Positions 15,907-24,567 of a DNA stretch of 36,155 nt are shown here, in pieces. The DNA comes from Chloroflexota bacterium (GTDB lineage: Bacteria; Chloroflexota; Anaerolineae; Anaerolineales; UBA11858): assembly GCA_030609055.1 (NCBI GenBank), contig JAUWCZ010000010.1, forward strand, positions 1 through 36,155. The letters are read 5' to 3'. Every line of letters begins with the position of its first letter. The first letter of the stretch is position 1. The notes beneath the pieces are model-generated. The model did no database searches, was not told the origin of the DNA, and saw nothing but the letters and a program-made list of their open reading frames with translations. Position numbers and translations under genes: made by a program.

Positions 15907-17193
15907 TTAATCACCCTCCCCGACCTCGTGCAACTTTTCATTAACCATTTCTTGCAGTTCTGCTAGGTCATGCAGGACTTCATACGCGCCATGCCATTGA
16001 GCGTAATCAGGTCCCTGCATCCAGGTGCCAAATTTTGCTGTTCGACCCCAGTGATGCCAGAGGTTAAAGAAGGTATAGTCGATTGGTTCATCAAAGGGAG
16101 CTGCAGTTAATAAACCTGCTTCCTGGAGTGGTTTGATGATTTCCTGGCTCTTCAGAACCCATATATTTACGCGTTCTGTGGCTTTATCTGCATCGATGTA
16201 AAAATTTGAGATGAAATTCTCGTTGTGGCACTCGATGCATATGCCTTGCATAGCATTCATGTTATCTTCCCAATTAGGCCGGCGGGTGCTGACAGGTGCA
16301 AATAGATACCAGGTTAATCGGTCTCCAACATCATGGGTGGTGGATTGATTACCGAAACCACTCATATGGCAAATAGCGCAAGTCGCAGCAGGGAAATCTT
16401 CTGTGGACAAAGTGCCGGCTTCAGCGTCCCAATGCCAGTTATCACCCATAGTGGCATAGGCGATCCCATGGGGTGATTCCTGGTATATTTCGAATTGGGG
16501 ATGGTCGGGACCAATATGGCAGGCATTACATGTTTCTGGTTTTCGAGCCTGCTCCAAGCTGTATTGATGCCGGAGATGGCATTTCTGGCACTGCCCCACA
16601 GACCCATCAGCTGCGGGTTTGCCGACGTTATGGCAACCTTCACAGGTAAATTTGGTCATGTCCGGTCCTTCAAGAGCGGCAATCGCATTCCGGGATTTGT
16701 CGGGTGCATATTGCCCTTCAGGGATAGATTCATAGAGTGCTAAATGTTCAACTGAGAGATCTTTTGATCCAAAAACAGCAATATAAGCAGGAAGGCCATG
16801 GCGGCTTTGATTAAATTCTGCCACTTCCTGCTGATGACATTCAGCACACATCCCTGATGTAGGTGCAGAGAGAATAAAAGTTCCCTCATGCTCTACTGCC
16901 ATTGGATATTCTCTCTGGACTTCATGGCAATCCCGGCAGGAAACTTCCGCGGCTGCCATAGTGCTGAATGAATACTGCTGCACAATTCCGGGAGTCTCAT
17001 CGCGATGACAGGTCACACAATCATCATTGCTGGTTGCAAGCGCATCTCTTGGCTCTGTGGCATTTGTTAGGCTTTGGACGGATTGATTGATCGATATAAA
17101 TACCAATCCAAAACCGATCAGGATAAATACAACAACGAGTCCAGCAATCCAATATCTTGAAATCCGGCTGCTCCTTTTTTCAGAATTGGTCAT
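15907..17193 (-). CDS. Membrane-anchored octaheme cytochrome c, HAO family
   Basis: 428 residues with an uncleaved N-terminal anchor (about 14-34) and eight CxxCH motifs starting at Cys59, 86, 116, 184, 202, 222, 272 and 319. The C-terminal block HHWGRTAKFG with GPDYAQWHGAYEV (380-405) is characteristic of the hydroxylamine oxidoreductase family rather than NrfA. Family members oxidise hydroxylamine or hydrazine, or in anaerobes reduce nitrite or hydroxylamine; whether a tyrosine (Tyr397 or Tyr404 are candidates) cross-links the catalytic heme needs alignment. It is shorter than the classical enzyme. GGGAGGT precedes the ATG. The next gene encodes its probable membrane partner. Confidence 0.85.
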   Translation of the reverse strand: MTNSEKRSSRISRYWIAGLVVVFILIGFGLVFISINQSVQSLTNATEPRDALATSNDDCVTCHRDETPGIVQQYSFSTMAAAEVSCRDCHEVQREYPMAVEHEGTFILSAPTSGMCAECHQQEVAEFNQSRHGLPAYIAVFGSKDLSVEHLALYESIPEGQYAPDKSRNAIAALEGPDMTKFTCEGCHNVGKPAADGSVGQCQKCHLRHQYSLEQARKPETCNACHIGPDHPQFEIYQESPHGIAYATMGDNWHWDAEAGTLSTEDFPAATCAICHMSGFGNQSTTHDVGDRLTWYLFAPVSTRRPNWEDNMNAMQGICIECHNENFISNFYIDADKATERVNIWVLKSQEIIKPLQEAGLLTAAPFDEPIDYTFFNLWHHWGRTAKFGTWMQGPDYAQWHGAYEVLHDLAELQEMVNEKLHEVGEGD

Positions 17194-17320
17194 GGTCTAC
17201 CTCCCACGATAATAATATCTGATGCGGATTGCATGAAGTCTTATGTTTTTAATAATGAAATCGGTTGACTATTAACAAATCATTCCCCGGATCCAGTCCC
17301 AGGAACTCTGATGTGTGGTT

Positions 17321-18085
17321 TTACTCAGAATATTTCCCAGGTTTAAATGTTCGCACCTGTTTGAAGGGTTTTACCTGGGCGCCGACATTATTTTTAAGAA
17401 TTTGCCCGGAGACATGCATCAAGGTGTCATGATCAAAATGAGGGAGTTTTTGCATACTTGCCAGGCAGGGATAGTGATGGTGAAGTAAACCGGCTTTTTC
17501 TTCGGCTTCATCTGCTGAGAGACCAACCAATCCATCCGCCGCATACCTCGCACATCCGCATACTGCGTCACGGACAACTTCAACCGAGGTAATAGTACGG
17601 GTATCAGGATCAATCTCCAGGGTTAATTCTGGTTGACCAAAATAACGGGCAAACTCGGAGATGAGTGGATTATCATACTCTGCCGTCTCGTGACGGGTGA
17701 CACCGTAGGTAGATTCAGTTAGAGAGCAGAGCGGTTTGGGAGTGGCGCAATCAATGCCAGCTTCTTCTAGCCAGCCATGCAATTGGCGGTCCAAACCGCG
17801 GGGCAGCCAGAGTTCATCGTCAACCGCGACCAGCACTGCCTGGGCATTTGTCATTCTGGCGATGTCTGGCAACAATTCAGCAGCCCCTTTGTGCTCTGCA
17901 AAGGAGAGGATTAGATCTGACGGGGGAAGTTGGTCGGGAAGGAAATCTTCTGGATCATCAATAAAAGGAGGAAAAACTGGGGGGGTTTGCCAGATTTCTA
18001 TTTCCCAATCCTTCGGACCGAATTCCTGGATATTCCGGACGTGCCGTTTCCCATATTCTCCAGAGACGATAGCTAGAATTTTCAT
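17321..18085 (-). CDS. DUF166-family protein
   Basis: 254 residues from the ATG at 18085, seven bases after AAGGAG; the frame extends upstream to 18109 without a site. It has the DUF166 pattern: N-terminal ILAIVSGEYGKRHVRNI, DLILSFAEH, a Cys pair in CATPKPLC, then CGCARYAADGL and LLHHHYPCLASM. The five conserved cysteines and the HHH run suggest metal or iron-sulfur binding. The family is common in methanogens and some anaerobic bacteria and has been labelled thymidylate synthase-like, without evidence I trust. It follows the cupin gene closely (23 bases) on the same strand. Confidence 0.75.
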   Translation of the reverse strand: MKILAIVSGEYGKRHVRNIQEFGPKDWEIEIWQTPPVFPPFIDDPEDFLPDQLPPSDLILSFAEHKGAAELLPDIARMTNAQAVLVAVDDELWLPRGLDRQLHGWLEEAGIDCATPKPLCSLTESTYGVTRHETAEYDNPLISEFARYFGQPELTLEIDPDTRTITSVEVVRDAVCGCARYAADGLVGLSADEAEEKAGLLHHHYPCLASMQKLPHFDHDTLMHVSGQILKNNVGAQVKPFKQVRTFKPGKYSE

Positions 18086-18108
18086 TGAGATGCTCCTTAA
18101 TAACACCA

Positions 18109-18435
18109 CTAATCGTCTAACAATAAATATAACAACATCAATACTTCAGTTTTGGCATGGATGCTGTGAGGAATCCGGGGCGGGATTCGCACCCAGGTTC
18201 CGGTTTGGGCGGTTTTTGTATCCTCTCCGAGGACGAGGTCTGCTTCGCCTTTAATAAAATGTAGCAGTGCCGGGACAGCGGCAGTGTGTTCTGATAGTTC
18301 CTGTCCGGGATGAAATCCAAACAAGATGGTTTTGATAGAACCGTTCTGGTAAATGGTTCTACTGAGGATGCTGTCCGGGGGGAAGGATTCGATAAGGTCC
18401 TCAAGCTTTTCAAAATAGATAGTTTCTGAAGTCAT
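18109..18435 (-). CDS. Small cupin-domain protein
   Basis: 108 residues forming a single cupin barrel: motif 1 in FHPGQELSEHTAAVPALL and motif 2 in PPRIPHSIHA. Only part of the usual His/His/Glu/His metal set is obvious, so metal binding is likely but unproven. AGGGA lies six bases before the ATG. It heads a two-gene unit with DUF166. Single-domain cupins of this type are often part of stress or anaerobic regulons; the sequence alone gives no substrate. Confidence 0.82.
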   Translation of the reverse strand: MTSETIYFEKLEDLIESFPPDSILSRTIYQNGSIKTILFGFHPGQELSEHTAAVPALLHFIKGEADLVLGEDTKTAQTGTWVRIPPRIPHSIHAKTEVLMLLYLLLDD

Positions 18436-18627
18436 AGCACATCCCTTTAGAAATTGATCCGATTTTTATTATTCCTGACTGAACAATGGAAATTACATCA
18501 AACGGAGGTCAGGAACAACCCAATTGTACCCCAGGAGTTTCCAAAGATTATTCAGACACAATCTCATTTCGTATAACCAACCTGATGACCAGTCAAACCC
18601 TACCTGCTTGATTTAATAGGTAGCTTT

Positions 18628-18647
18628 TTGTACAATGAAAAGTACAA
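18628..18647 (+). promoter_or_regulatory. Inverted repeat upstream of spoVS
   Basis: TTGTAC-N8-GTACAA is a perfect palindrome. Its left arm could double as a -35 box, with AATACT 17 bases downstream as a weak -10. It may be an operator overlapping the spoVS promoter. Confidence 0.4.
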
Positions 18648-18664
18648 ATGAATACTTCAATGTT

Positions 18665-18686
18665 GTAAGACTGGCAAACGTCTTAC
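18665..18686 (+). promoter_or_regulatory. Leader hairpin just upstream of the spoVS ribosome site
   Basis: GTAAGAC (18665-18671) pairs with GTCTTAC (18680-18686), loop of eight. The GGGAG ribosome site starts a few bases later, so the hairpin could affect initiation or message stability. Confidence 0.35.
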
Positions 18687-18701
18687 CCTAGGGAGCTTGT
18701 C

Positions 18702-18989
18702 ATGGATACCGACAAAGTGGATATCATCAAGGTTGCAGCGACGTCCCGGACCTCAGCCGTAGCGGGGGCAATTGCAGGCATATTTCGTGAGCGTCAATTT
18801 GTGAATGTTCAGGCAATTGGAGCCAGTGCAGTCAACCAGGCTGTTAAGGCGCAGGCACTAGCTCGTGATTACCTCGCTGAGGATGGATATGATGTTGTCA
18901 GCATTCCCGAATTTGTTGATGTTGAAATTGACGGAAACATTCGGACAGCGATCAGGTTCACTGTAGTACCTCGTTTGGTTGAACCCTGA
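18702..18989 (+). CDS. spoVS: Stage V sporulation protein S (SpoVS)
   Basis: 95 residues with the Alba-like SpoVS sequence: VAATSRTSAVAGAIAG, VNVQAIGASAVNQAVKA and a conserved C-terminal IRFTVVPR. In Bacillus SpoVS affects coat assembly and septation; it is widely conserved in non-sporulating phyla including Chloroflexota and Deinococcota, where a nucleic-acid-binding role is assumed from the fold. GGGAG precedes the ATG. It stands alone, with a structured leader upstream and about 280 bases before pdxS. Confidence 0.95.
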   Translation: MDTDKVDIIKVAATSRTSAVAGAIAGIFRERQFVNVQAIGASAVNQAVKAQALARDYLAEDGYDVVSIPEFVDVEIDGNIRTAIRFTVVPRLVEP

Positions 18990-19273
18990 CTCTCCGCTGA
19001 TGATTAACGCGTTTCAATTCCGATCCTAATACTCGGAAGGAAGGTTGCTTAACGCGGACTGGATCTATTGATTTTCTCTCCCGGATCAAACTAATTCTAA
19101 TCTCGAAAATTTGCCTCCGTTTAACCCGCGTGGTAGAATCAGGATGCAGTCAGAAATCTCTAATCCTTCCCTGCATTGACAGGGTGGGATGTGTTTAAGT
19201 GTGAATTATGAGTTCGTCTGGACAGTTCTGTTTGTGATCTACAGATGAGCGAATAACCAGGACGGTGGTGAAT

Positions 19274-20161
19274 ATGGAGTCCCAAGTAAGTACCTTTACT
19301 ACAAAAAAAGGATTAGCCCAAATGCTGAAGGGGGGCGTGATCATGGATGTAGTCACTGCTGAACATGCAAAGATCGCCGAAGAGGCTGGTGCAGTTGCCG
19401 TGATGGCGTTGGAGCGAGTGCCCGCAGATATCCGGGCTGACGGTGGCGTTGCCCGCATGAGTGACCCAGAGTTGATCACAGAGATTATGAAAAGGGTCTC
19501 AATTCCTGTTATGGCCAAGGTCCGTATCGGGCATTTTGTTGAAGCACAGATCTTGGAATCTTTGGAAGTTGATTATATTGATGAATCTGAGGTGTTAACG
19601 CCGGCAGATGTAGCTCACCATATCAATAAACACGTCTTTAAAACCCCCTTTGTCTGTGGATGCAGGAATTTAGGGGAAGCACTGCGTAGAATAGGTGAAG
19701 GCGCAGCAATGATCCGGACCAAAGGGGAAGCTGGAACAGGAGATGTTGTTGAGGCTGTCCGGCATGCCAGGACAGTATTTAGAGAAATTCAACAGTTGTG
19801 CAATATGCCGGAAGAGGAATTAATGACTTTTGCCAAGAATATAGAGGCACCGTATGAGCTAGTCAAAGAAACTCGCCAGCTTGGCAAGCTTCCAGTTGTA
19901 AACTTTGCTGCAGGCGGTATTGCTACTCCAGCTGACGCAGCTTTGATGATGCAGTTGGGCGTTGATGGTGTGTTTGTTGGATCGGGTATCTTTAAATCCG
20001 GAAACCCAGCCAAACGAGGGGCTGCGATCGTCAAAGCAGTTACCCATTTCGACAATCCTGAAATTCTTGCTGAGGTCAGCCGGAATTTAGGGGAGGCGAT
20101 GGTGGGAAGGAACGTCACCGATCTAGCAGACAACGAACGCCTGGCAGAACGAGGTTGGTAA
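19274..20161 (+). CDS. pdxS: Pyridoxal 5'-phosphate synthase, synthase subunit
   Basis: Condenses ribose 5-phosphate, glyceraldehyde 3-phosphate and ammonia to PLP; forms a dodecamer decorated with PdxT. TIM barrel with [38 protein letters not shown], the catalytic-lysine strand [28 protein letters not shown] and [15 protein letters not shown] start at ATG 19274 (295 residues, the usual length) after AGGACGGTGG; an in-frame GTG at 19265 would add three residues. pdxT follows after 33 bases. Cytosolic. Confidence 0.97.
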   Translation: MESQVSTFTTKKGLAQMLKGGVIMDVVTAEHAKIAEEAGAVAVMALERVPADIRADGGVARMSDPELITEIMKRVSIPVMAKVRIGHFVEAQILESLEVDYIDESEVLTPADVAHHINKHVFKTPFVCGCRNLGEALRRIGEGAAMIRTKGEAGTGDVVEAVRHARTVFREIQQLCNMPEEELMTFAKNIEAPYELVKETRQLGKLPVVNFAAGGIATPADAALMMQLGVDGVFVGSGIFKSGNPAKRGAAIVKAVTHFDNPEILAEVSRNLGEAMVGRNVTDLADNERLAERGW

Positions 20162-20194
20162 TCCCTGTCAGGTGGATAACATAAATCCCAGCCT

Positions 20195-20824
20195 ATGAAA
20201 AAAACCCGACAACCTTTTGACCCTGGTCATTTTAAGGTGGGTGTTTTAGCCTTGCAGGGTTCGTTTCGGGAACATCTGGCTGTGCTAAAAAGGATTGGGG
20301 TAGAGGTTGTTGAAATAAGGCTCCCGGAGCAGATTCAGGATCTGGATGGGATCATTATACCTGGTGGGGAATCGACCACAATAGGAAAACTTGCGGTTGA
20401 TTTTGATTTGCTAAATCCTTTACGTGAATTTGGTGGGAAAAAGGCCATCTGGGGTACCTGTGCTGGCGCAATCATGTTATCTAAGGATGCCCATCGTAAT
20501 CAACCCCTGCTTGGGTTAATGGATATCACCGTTGACAGGAACGCATTCGGAAGACAGATTGCAAGTTTTGAAACCGAGCTGGATATTCCCGCGCTGGATA
20601 TCATTTCATCAGCTCCATCATCCTTTCCTGGAATTTTTATTCGGGCACCATTGATCACCGCGGTAGAAGGTGAGGCAGAAATCCTGGCGAACTTGCCGGA
20701 TGGTCGGATTGTCGCAGCCAGACAGGGGCATTTGTTGGCGACTGCCTTCCATCCTGAATTAACGGATGACGATCGGGTTCACAGGTATTTTTTACATCTT
20801 ATTCAAGAAAAGCGAGCAAGCTGA
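20195..20824 (+). CDS. pdxT: Pyridoxal 5'-phosphate synthase, glutaminase subunit
   Basis: Class I glutamine amidotransferase that releases ammonia for PdxS. 209 residues with GVLALQGSFREH, GGESTTIGKL, nucleophile Cys89 in GTCAGAIML, and the catalytic pair His186/Glu188 in FHPEL. Slightly longer than typical through a 10-residue N-terminal extension. No good ribosome site precedes the ATG, so translation may depend on coupling with pdxS. The GNAT-like gene follows after 12 bases. Confidence 0.96.
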   Translation: MKKTRQPFDPGHFKVGVLALQGSFREHLAVLKRIGVEVVEIRLPEQIQDLDGIIIPGGESTTIGKLAVDFDLLNPLREFGGKKAIWGTCAGAIMLSKDAHRNQPLLGLMDITVDRNAFGRQIASFETELDIPALDIISSAPSSFPGIFIRAPLITAVEGEAEILANLPDGRIVAARQGHLLATAFHPELTDDDRVHRYFLHLIQEKRAS

Positions 20825-20836
20825 GAGCTAGACATT

Positions 20837-21775
20837 ATGGCACGAAAAATTGTGTGGAAGGATTTACTACCCTTACCGCGCTACCAGAGACAACAGCAAT
20901 ATCTGGATAATACCTTGAGTTTGGTCTTCAATCCGGGATTATTCTCAAGTGCCCTGCTGTCTCTCACAGCTCCATCCAGCGGTTATTGTACTGCAGTACA
21001 ATCACTTGATGGCGATCCTTATCCCTATCTAATTAGCCAGATCTATCATTCCCCAGCCAGTTTATCAGCCCGGGTAAGTTTCCTGGCGCCGATAGAAATG
21101 AGTTCCCACACCGGGTTTGTGAGGCTACTTACTCATCTCGCTGCTCGGGCAGGAGAAAGAGGTGCTGTGCAGGTTCTAGCAGAAGTTACCCGGGACACTC
21201 CTGAGGAAGACGCTCTCTACCAGGCTGGTTTTCGAACCTATGCCGAACAACAAATCTGGAAACTTCCCTCACATATTTCATCCAGTACTGCGAGTAAGAA
21301 TTGGATCCCATTTTCAAGAGCGGATCAGAATCAAGTAGCAGAAATTTACCAAAGGATTATCCCCGGTACAGTCCAGAGGGTGGAACCACCCCCCACTTTA
21401 TCGATGGCAGAAGGTTTGATATGCTGGCAGGAGGGAAAAGCAGCGGGTTTTGCAGAAACCAGGTTTGGTCCCAAAGGAATCCTGGTGGATTTCATACTAG
21501 CGCCAGAAATATCAGATCTGGATGAATATCTGGCTGGGTTATTTTTCTATTTGCCTTACAGGAATACCAGGGACATATTTGTCAGGGTTCGTTCTTACCA
21601 GGAAAGGATCGCAGCTGCCCTGGAAAGAAGTGGTGCTGAGCCTGGACCTAAGCAAAACGCAGTGGTGAAAAGATTGGCTGTCCACTATAATGCCAAGCAA
21701 ACCTTCACTTACCAAACTTTTGAGAAACAACCGGATATCACCACGCCGATATCCAATACAAAGATTAAGAACTAA
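20837..21775 (+). CDS. GNAT-like acetyltransferase-fold protein of unknown substrate
   Basis: 312 residues that read as two weak GNAT-like halves: the first ends in LYQAGFRTYAEQQIW (about 127-142), the pattern that closes many GNAT domains, and the second runs through WIPFSRADQNQVAEIY to a region with YLPYRNTRDIFVRVRSYQ and an ALERSGAEPG turn. No crisp acetyl-CoA loop is visible, so activity is uncertain. It begins 12 bases after pdxT and ends two bases before the R3H-ATPase start, so it belongs to an operon with both. Confidence 0.6.
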   Translation: MARKIVWKDLLPLPRYQRQQQYLDNTLSLVFNPGLFSSALLSLTAPSSGYCTAVQSLDGDPYPYLISQIYHSPASLSARVSFLAPIEMSSHTGFVRLLTHLAARAGERGAVQVLAEVTRDTPEEDALYQAGFRTYAEQQIWKLPSHISSSTASKNWIPFSRADQNQVAEIYQRIIPGTVQRVEPPPTLSMAEGLICWQEGKAAGFAETRFGPKGILVDFILAPEISDLDEYLAGLFFYLPYRNTRDIFVRVRSYQERIAAALERSGAEPGPKQNAVVKRLAVHYNAKQTFTYQTFEKQPDITTPISNTKIKN

Positions 21776-21777
21776 AT

Positions 21778-23340
21778 ATGTCAAACCACCGCATAACTGA
21801 TAATTTAGACTCCCTGTTTGAAGTCCTTCCCCCTGATATCAGCAGTTCGATTACGGAAATAGGAAAAAATGCTGACCTGATTGAAATCATTCTCGATCTC
21901 GGGCGAATTCCAGCTGCGCGTTTTGCAGGAGAAGAATTTTACCTGACCAGCGAAGAGGTTACCCGGATTGAGATTGATTATGTTGTGCAGCGCATCGGTG
22001 AATTTGATGGTGATAACCGGGCTGGCCTAGCGCGTACCCTGCACCGGATTGCAGCGATCAGGAACCGAATGGGTGACATTGTTGGATTAACCTGCCGGGT
22101 CGGACGAGCAGTTTACGGGACGACGGAAATAGTAAAAGACCTGATTGAAAGTGGAAAAAGTCTCCTGATCCTAGGACGACCGGGAATTGGAAAAACAACC
22201 ATGCTGCGAGAGGCAGCCAGGATTCTGGCTGAGAATAAACGAGTGATTATCGTGGACACCTCCAACGAAATTGCGGGGGATGGGGATGTTCCCCATCCTG
22301 CAATTGGAAAAGCCCGCAGGATGCAAGTTGCCCAGCCCTCCCATCAGCACGAAGTGATGATAGAGGCAGTGGAAAACCACAATCCGGAAGTAATCGTCAT
22401 CGATGAAATAGGGAGAGAATTGGAAGCGCTGGCAGCCCGCACTATCGCGGAACGGGGAGTGCAGCTGATCGGGACTGCTCATGGTAATACTCTCCAGAAC
22501 CTGTTAATCAACCCAACCCTGGCAGATCTTGTGGGTGGAATTGAGTCGGTCACCCTGTCTGATGAGGAAGCCAAGCGGAGAGGGACACAAAAAACTGTCC
22601 TGGAACGCCGGTCAAATCCCACTTTCCATGTTCTGATAGAAATCCAAACCAGAGATAGTCTGGCTATTCATCAGGATGTCGCAACCGCAGTAGATTCATT
22701 GCTGCGGGGCGAATTGCTGGTTCCTGAAATAAGGTCACGGGCAGAAGATGGAGAGATTAAGATCATAAAGACGCCCACCCGACCGGTTTTACAAAGTATA
22801 GGAGTGGATTCAATCCCTGTGGGAGATTATAAGGGGGGTGAAACTCATTGGAAGCGAGAACGAGGAGAACTGGAAACACTACATATCTTTACCTATGGTG
22901 TAGCCCGAGACCGCATGCTGAAAGCAGCCAAAATACTTAATGTTCCAATCGCGATTGAAAGAAATGTCAGGGACGCCCGGATAGCTGTTACATTGAAGCA
23001 TCACTACCGGGATAATCCCAAAGCGATTATGGAAGCCGAAGAGTTGGGTTTGCCTATCTTTGTCCTCCGGTCCAATACAACCAAAAGAATGGAACATCTA
23101 TTAAAGGATGTCTTTAACCTCAAGAACGGATCTCTTTCCAAGAGTGAGGAACAAGCTTTGCAGCAAACCCAGGGTGCCATCCAAGCAGTACTCACTGGAG
23201 AACGGTGGGTTGAACTGCCGCCGGCTTCATCGTATATTAGGCGTCTCCAGCACCAAATGGTAAATCAAGCAAACCTGGTTTCTCATTCCTGTGGAAAAGA
23301 TCCCAACCGAAGAGTGAGGATCTTCCGCGAAGACACTTAA
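21778..23340 (+). CDS. AAA-type ATPase with C-terminal R3H domain (SpoIIIAA/Ycf45-like)
   Basis: 520 residues. An N-terminal region resembling SpoIIIAA leads into Walker A GRPGIGKTT (133-141) and Walker B VIVIDEIG (205-212), with RTIAERGVQLIGTAHGN as sensor region. The C-terminus (about 465-520) is an R3H-like nucleic-acid-binding domain: YIRRLQHQMV and GKDPNRRVRIF. This is the single-strand-nucleic-acid-associated ATPase found in Chloroflexota, cyanobacteria and chloroplasts as Ycf45; its role is unknown, with a guess at RNA or DNA remodelling. Tight spacing from the GNAT-like gene implies co-translation; tmk follows after 67 bases. Confidence 0.9.
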   Translation: MSNHRITDNLDSLFEVLPPDISSSITEIGKNADLIEIILDLGRIPAARFAGEEFYLTSEEVTRIEIDYVVQRIGEFDGDNRAGLARTLHRIAAIRNRMGDIVGLTCRVGRAVYGTTEIVKDLIESGKSLLILGRPGIGKTTMLREAARILAENKRVIIVDTSNEIAGDGDVPHPAIGKARRMQVAQPSHQHEVMIEAVENHNPEVIVIDEIGRELEALAARTIAERGVQLIGTAHGNTLQNLLINPTLADLVGGIESVTLSDEEAKRRGTQKTVLERRSNPTFHVLIEIQTRDSLAIHQDVATAVDSLLRGELLVPEIRSRAEDGEIKIIKTPTRPVLQSIGVDSIPVGDYKGGETHWKRERGELETLHIFTYGVARDRMLKAAKILNVPIAIERNVRDARIAVTLKHHYRDNPKAIMEAEELGLPIFVLRSNTTKRMEHLLKDVFNLKNGSLSKSEEQALQQTQGAIQAVLTGERWVELPPASSYIRRLQHQMVNQANLVSHSCGKDPNRRVRIFREDT

Positions 23341-23407
23341 TCCGTGTCAGATAGGTCAGGCTTGGATTTTAGCCAAGGCTGTTCAAAAAACAAGATAGGA
23401 TTTTCAA

Positions 23408-24055
23408 GTGCCTATGCCGGTAAAACAGGGCAAGTTTATCACATTTGAGGGACCTGATGGCAGCGGGAAAACTGCCCAGCTGGATATCTTAGCTGATGAG
23501 TTAATCCAGGACGGGTACCCTATACTGAAAACCAGGGAACCTGGTGGGACAGCCATCGGAGATCAGATTCGGGCAACCTTGCTTGACCTGAAGAATACAG
23601 CCATGGTTGATCGCACAGAAGCTTTGCTGTACCAGGCTGCCCGCTCCCAACTGGTAGAAGAAATCATTCGACCACACCTAGCAAAAGGTGGGATCGTGTT
23701 ATGCGATCGTTATGCAGATTCTACTCTGGCATACCAGGGCTACGGTCACCGGAACACCATGGAATCGCTACAAGGAATTATTCACTATGCAACCGGAGGA
23801 TTAATTCCGGATTTGACGATCCTGTTAGATCTGGATCCGGAAGTAGGGTTACAACGCCGGCTGGATGCAGGAGGAGTTAATAGATTGGATTCCTACGACA
23901 TACACTTTCACCAGCGGGTAAGAGCGGGGTATCTGGATCTGGTCCAGGAAAACCCTGAACGCTGGGTAATCGTGGATGCTGGCCGGCCTATTAACCAGGT
24001 ACAAAAAGAACTCAGGGAAATACTCTTGCAGTGGTTGACATCTTGGGGGTATTGA
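23408..24055 (+). CDS. tmk: Thymidylate kinase
   Basis: Phosphorylates dTMP to dTDP. 215 residues with P-loop FEGPDGSGKTAQ, TREPGGTAIGDQIR, the DRYADSTLAYQGYG motif and LLDLDPEVGLQRR. The start at GTG 23408 has AGGA seven bases upstream; the ATG two codons on is also possible. Cytosolic. It converges on the FmdB-like gene. Confidence 0.95.
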   Translation: MPMPVKQGKFITFEGPDGSGKTAQLDILADELIQDGYPILKTREPGGTAIGDQIRATLLDLKNTAMVDRTEALLYQAARSQLVEEIIRPHLAKGGIVLCDRYADSTLAYQGYGHRNTMESLQGIIHYATGGLIPDLTILLDLDPEVGLQRRLDAGGVNRLDSYDIHFHQRVRAGYLDLVQENPERWVIVDAGRPINQVQKELREILLQWLTSWGY

Positions 24056-24080
24056 GCGGTTTTGTTGAATTGGTTGAGGG

Positions 24081-24103
24081 AAAGAAAAATCCTGTGAGCA
24101 GGA
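24081..24103 (-). terminator. Short rho-independent terminator after the FmdB-like gene
   Basis: On the minus strand TCCTG-CTCA-CAGGA (24103-24090) is followed by TTTTTCTTT. The stem is only 5 bp but the T run and the position just after the stop codon fit. Confidence 0.5.
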
Positions 24104-24109
24104 AAAGAT

Positions 24110-24502
24110 TTAGAGATCAAGGCTGGGATCGAGCCCACTCCCTTCGGATCCCAGATCGGGAAGATCTTTTTCGATTTCCTCTGGTGGCTGACCTTTTTCC
24201 AGGCGGTCGACAACTTCATCAAATTCAGGTCCCATATCCTCTCCAAGTTCTCGGCTCATCCGGCGCATCATCTTTCCCAGCGCCTGGGGATCATCTTCTA
24301 GACCAGCTAATTGTTCTGGATCGGACAGCGATTCGAATCGGTCTTCCTCCGACCGGGCAACCCGGACTGGTTTAATTATTCGTTTGATTTTTGAGCTCTT
24401 GCACTTAGGGCAGCTTAATGGCCGGATTCCATAATCCTGGTAAGTCTGGAATATTTCGAATTTGTGATTACAATCAGTGCACTGGTATTCGTAATTTGGC
24501 AT
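24110..24502 (-). CDS. FmdB-family zinc ribbon protein
   Basis: 130 residues from the ATG at 24502: MPNYEYQC is the near-invariant start of the family, while the frame extends nine codons further to a TTG with no counterpart. The zinc ribbon uses CTDC and CPKC. The acidic C-terminal half (about 60-130) is longer than in most relatives and predicted to be helical. FmdB was named from an amidase/formamidase operon as a putative regulator; the family is widespread and its function unsettled. Divergent from gmk. Confidence 0.88.
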   Translation of the reverse strand: MPNYEYQCTDCNHKFEIFQTYQDYGIRPLSCPKCKSSKIKRIIKPVRVARSEEDRFESLSDPEQLAGLEDDPQALGKMMRRMSRELGEDMGPEFDEVVDRLEKGQPPEEIEKDLPDLGSEGSGLDPSLDL

Positions 24503-24521
24503 ACCTTCAGACTCCAAAGGT

Positions 24522-24549
24522 TTGTACAATCATGCGATCCAATTATAAT
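24522..24549 (+). promoter_or_regulatory. Probable sigma70 promoter of gmk
   Basis: TTGTAC at 24522-24527, 16-base spacer and a perfect TATAAT at 24544-24549. The predicted start is about 12 bases before the gmk ATG. Confidence 0.5.
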
Positions 24550-24567
24550 GGATAAGGATATTATGTT

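Noticed and set aside
18474-18515. Inverted repeat TTCCTGAC / GTCAGGAA upstream of the cupin gene
   Set aside because: Arms are 8 bp but 28 bases apart, with no T tract or promoter relation; could be chance.
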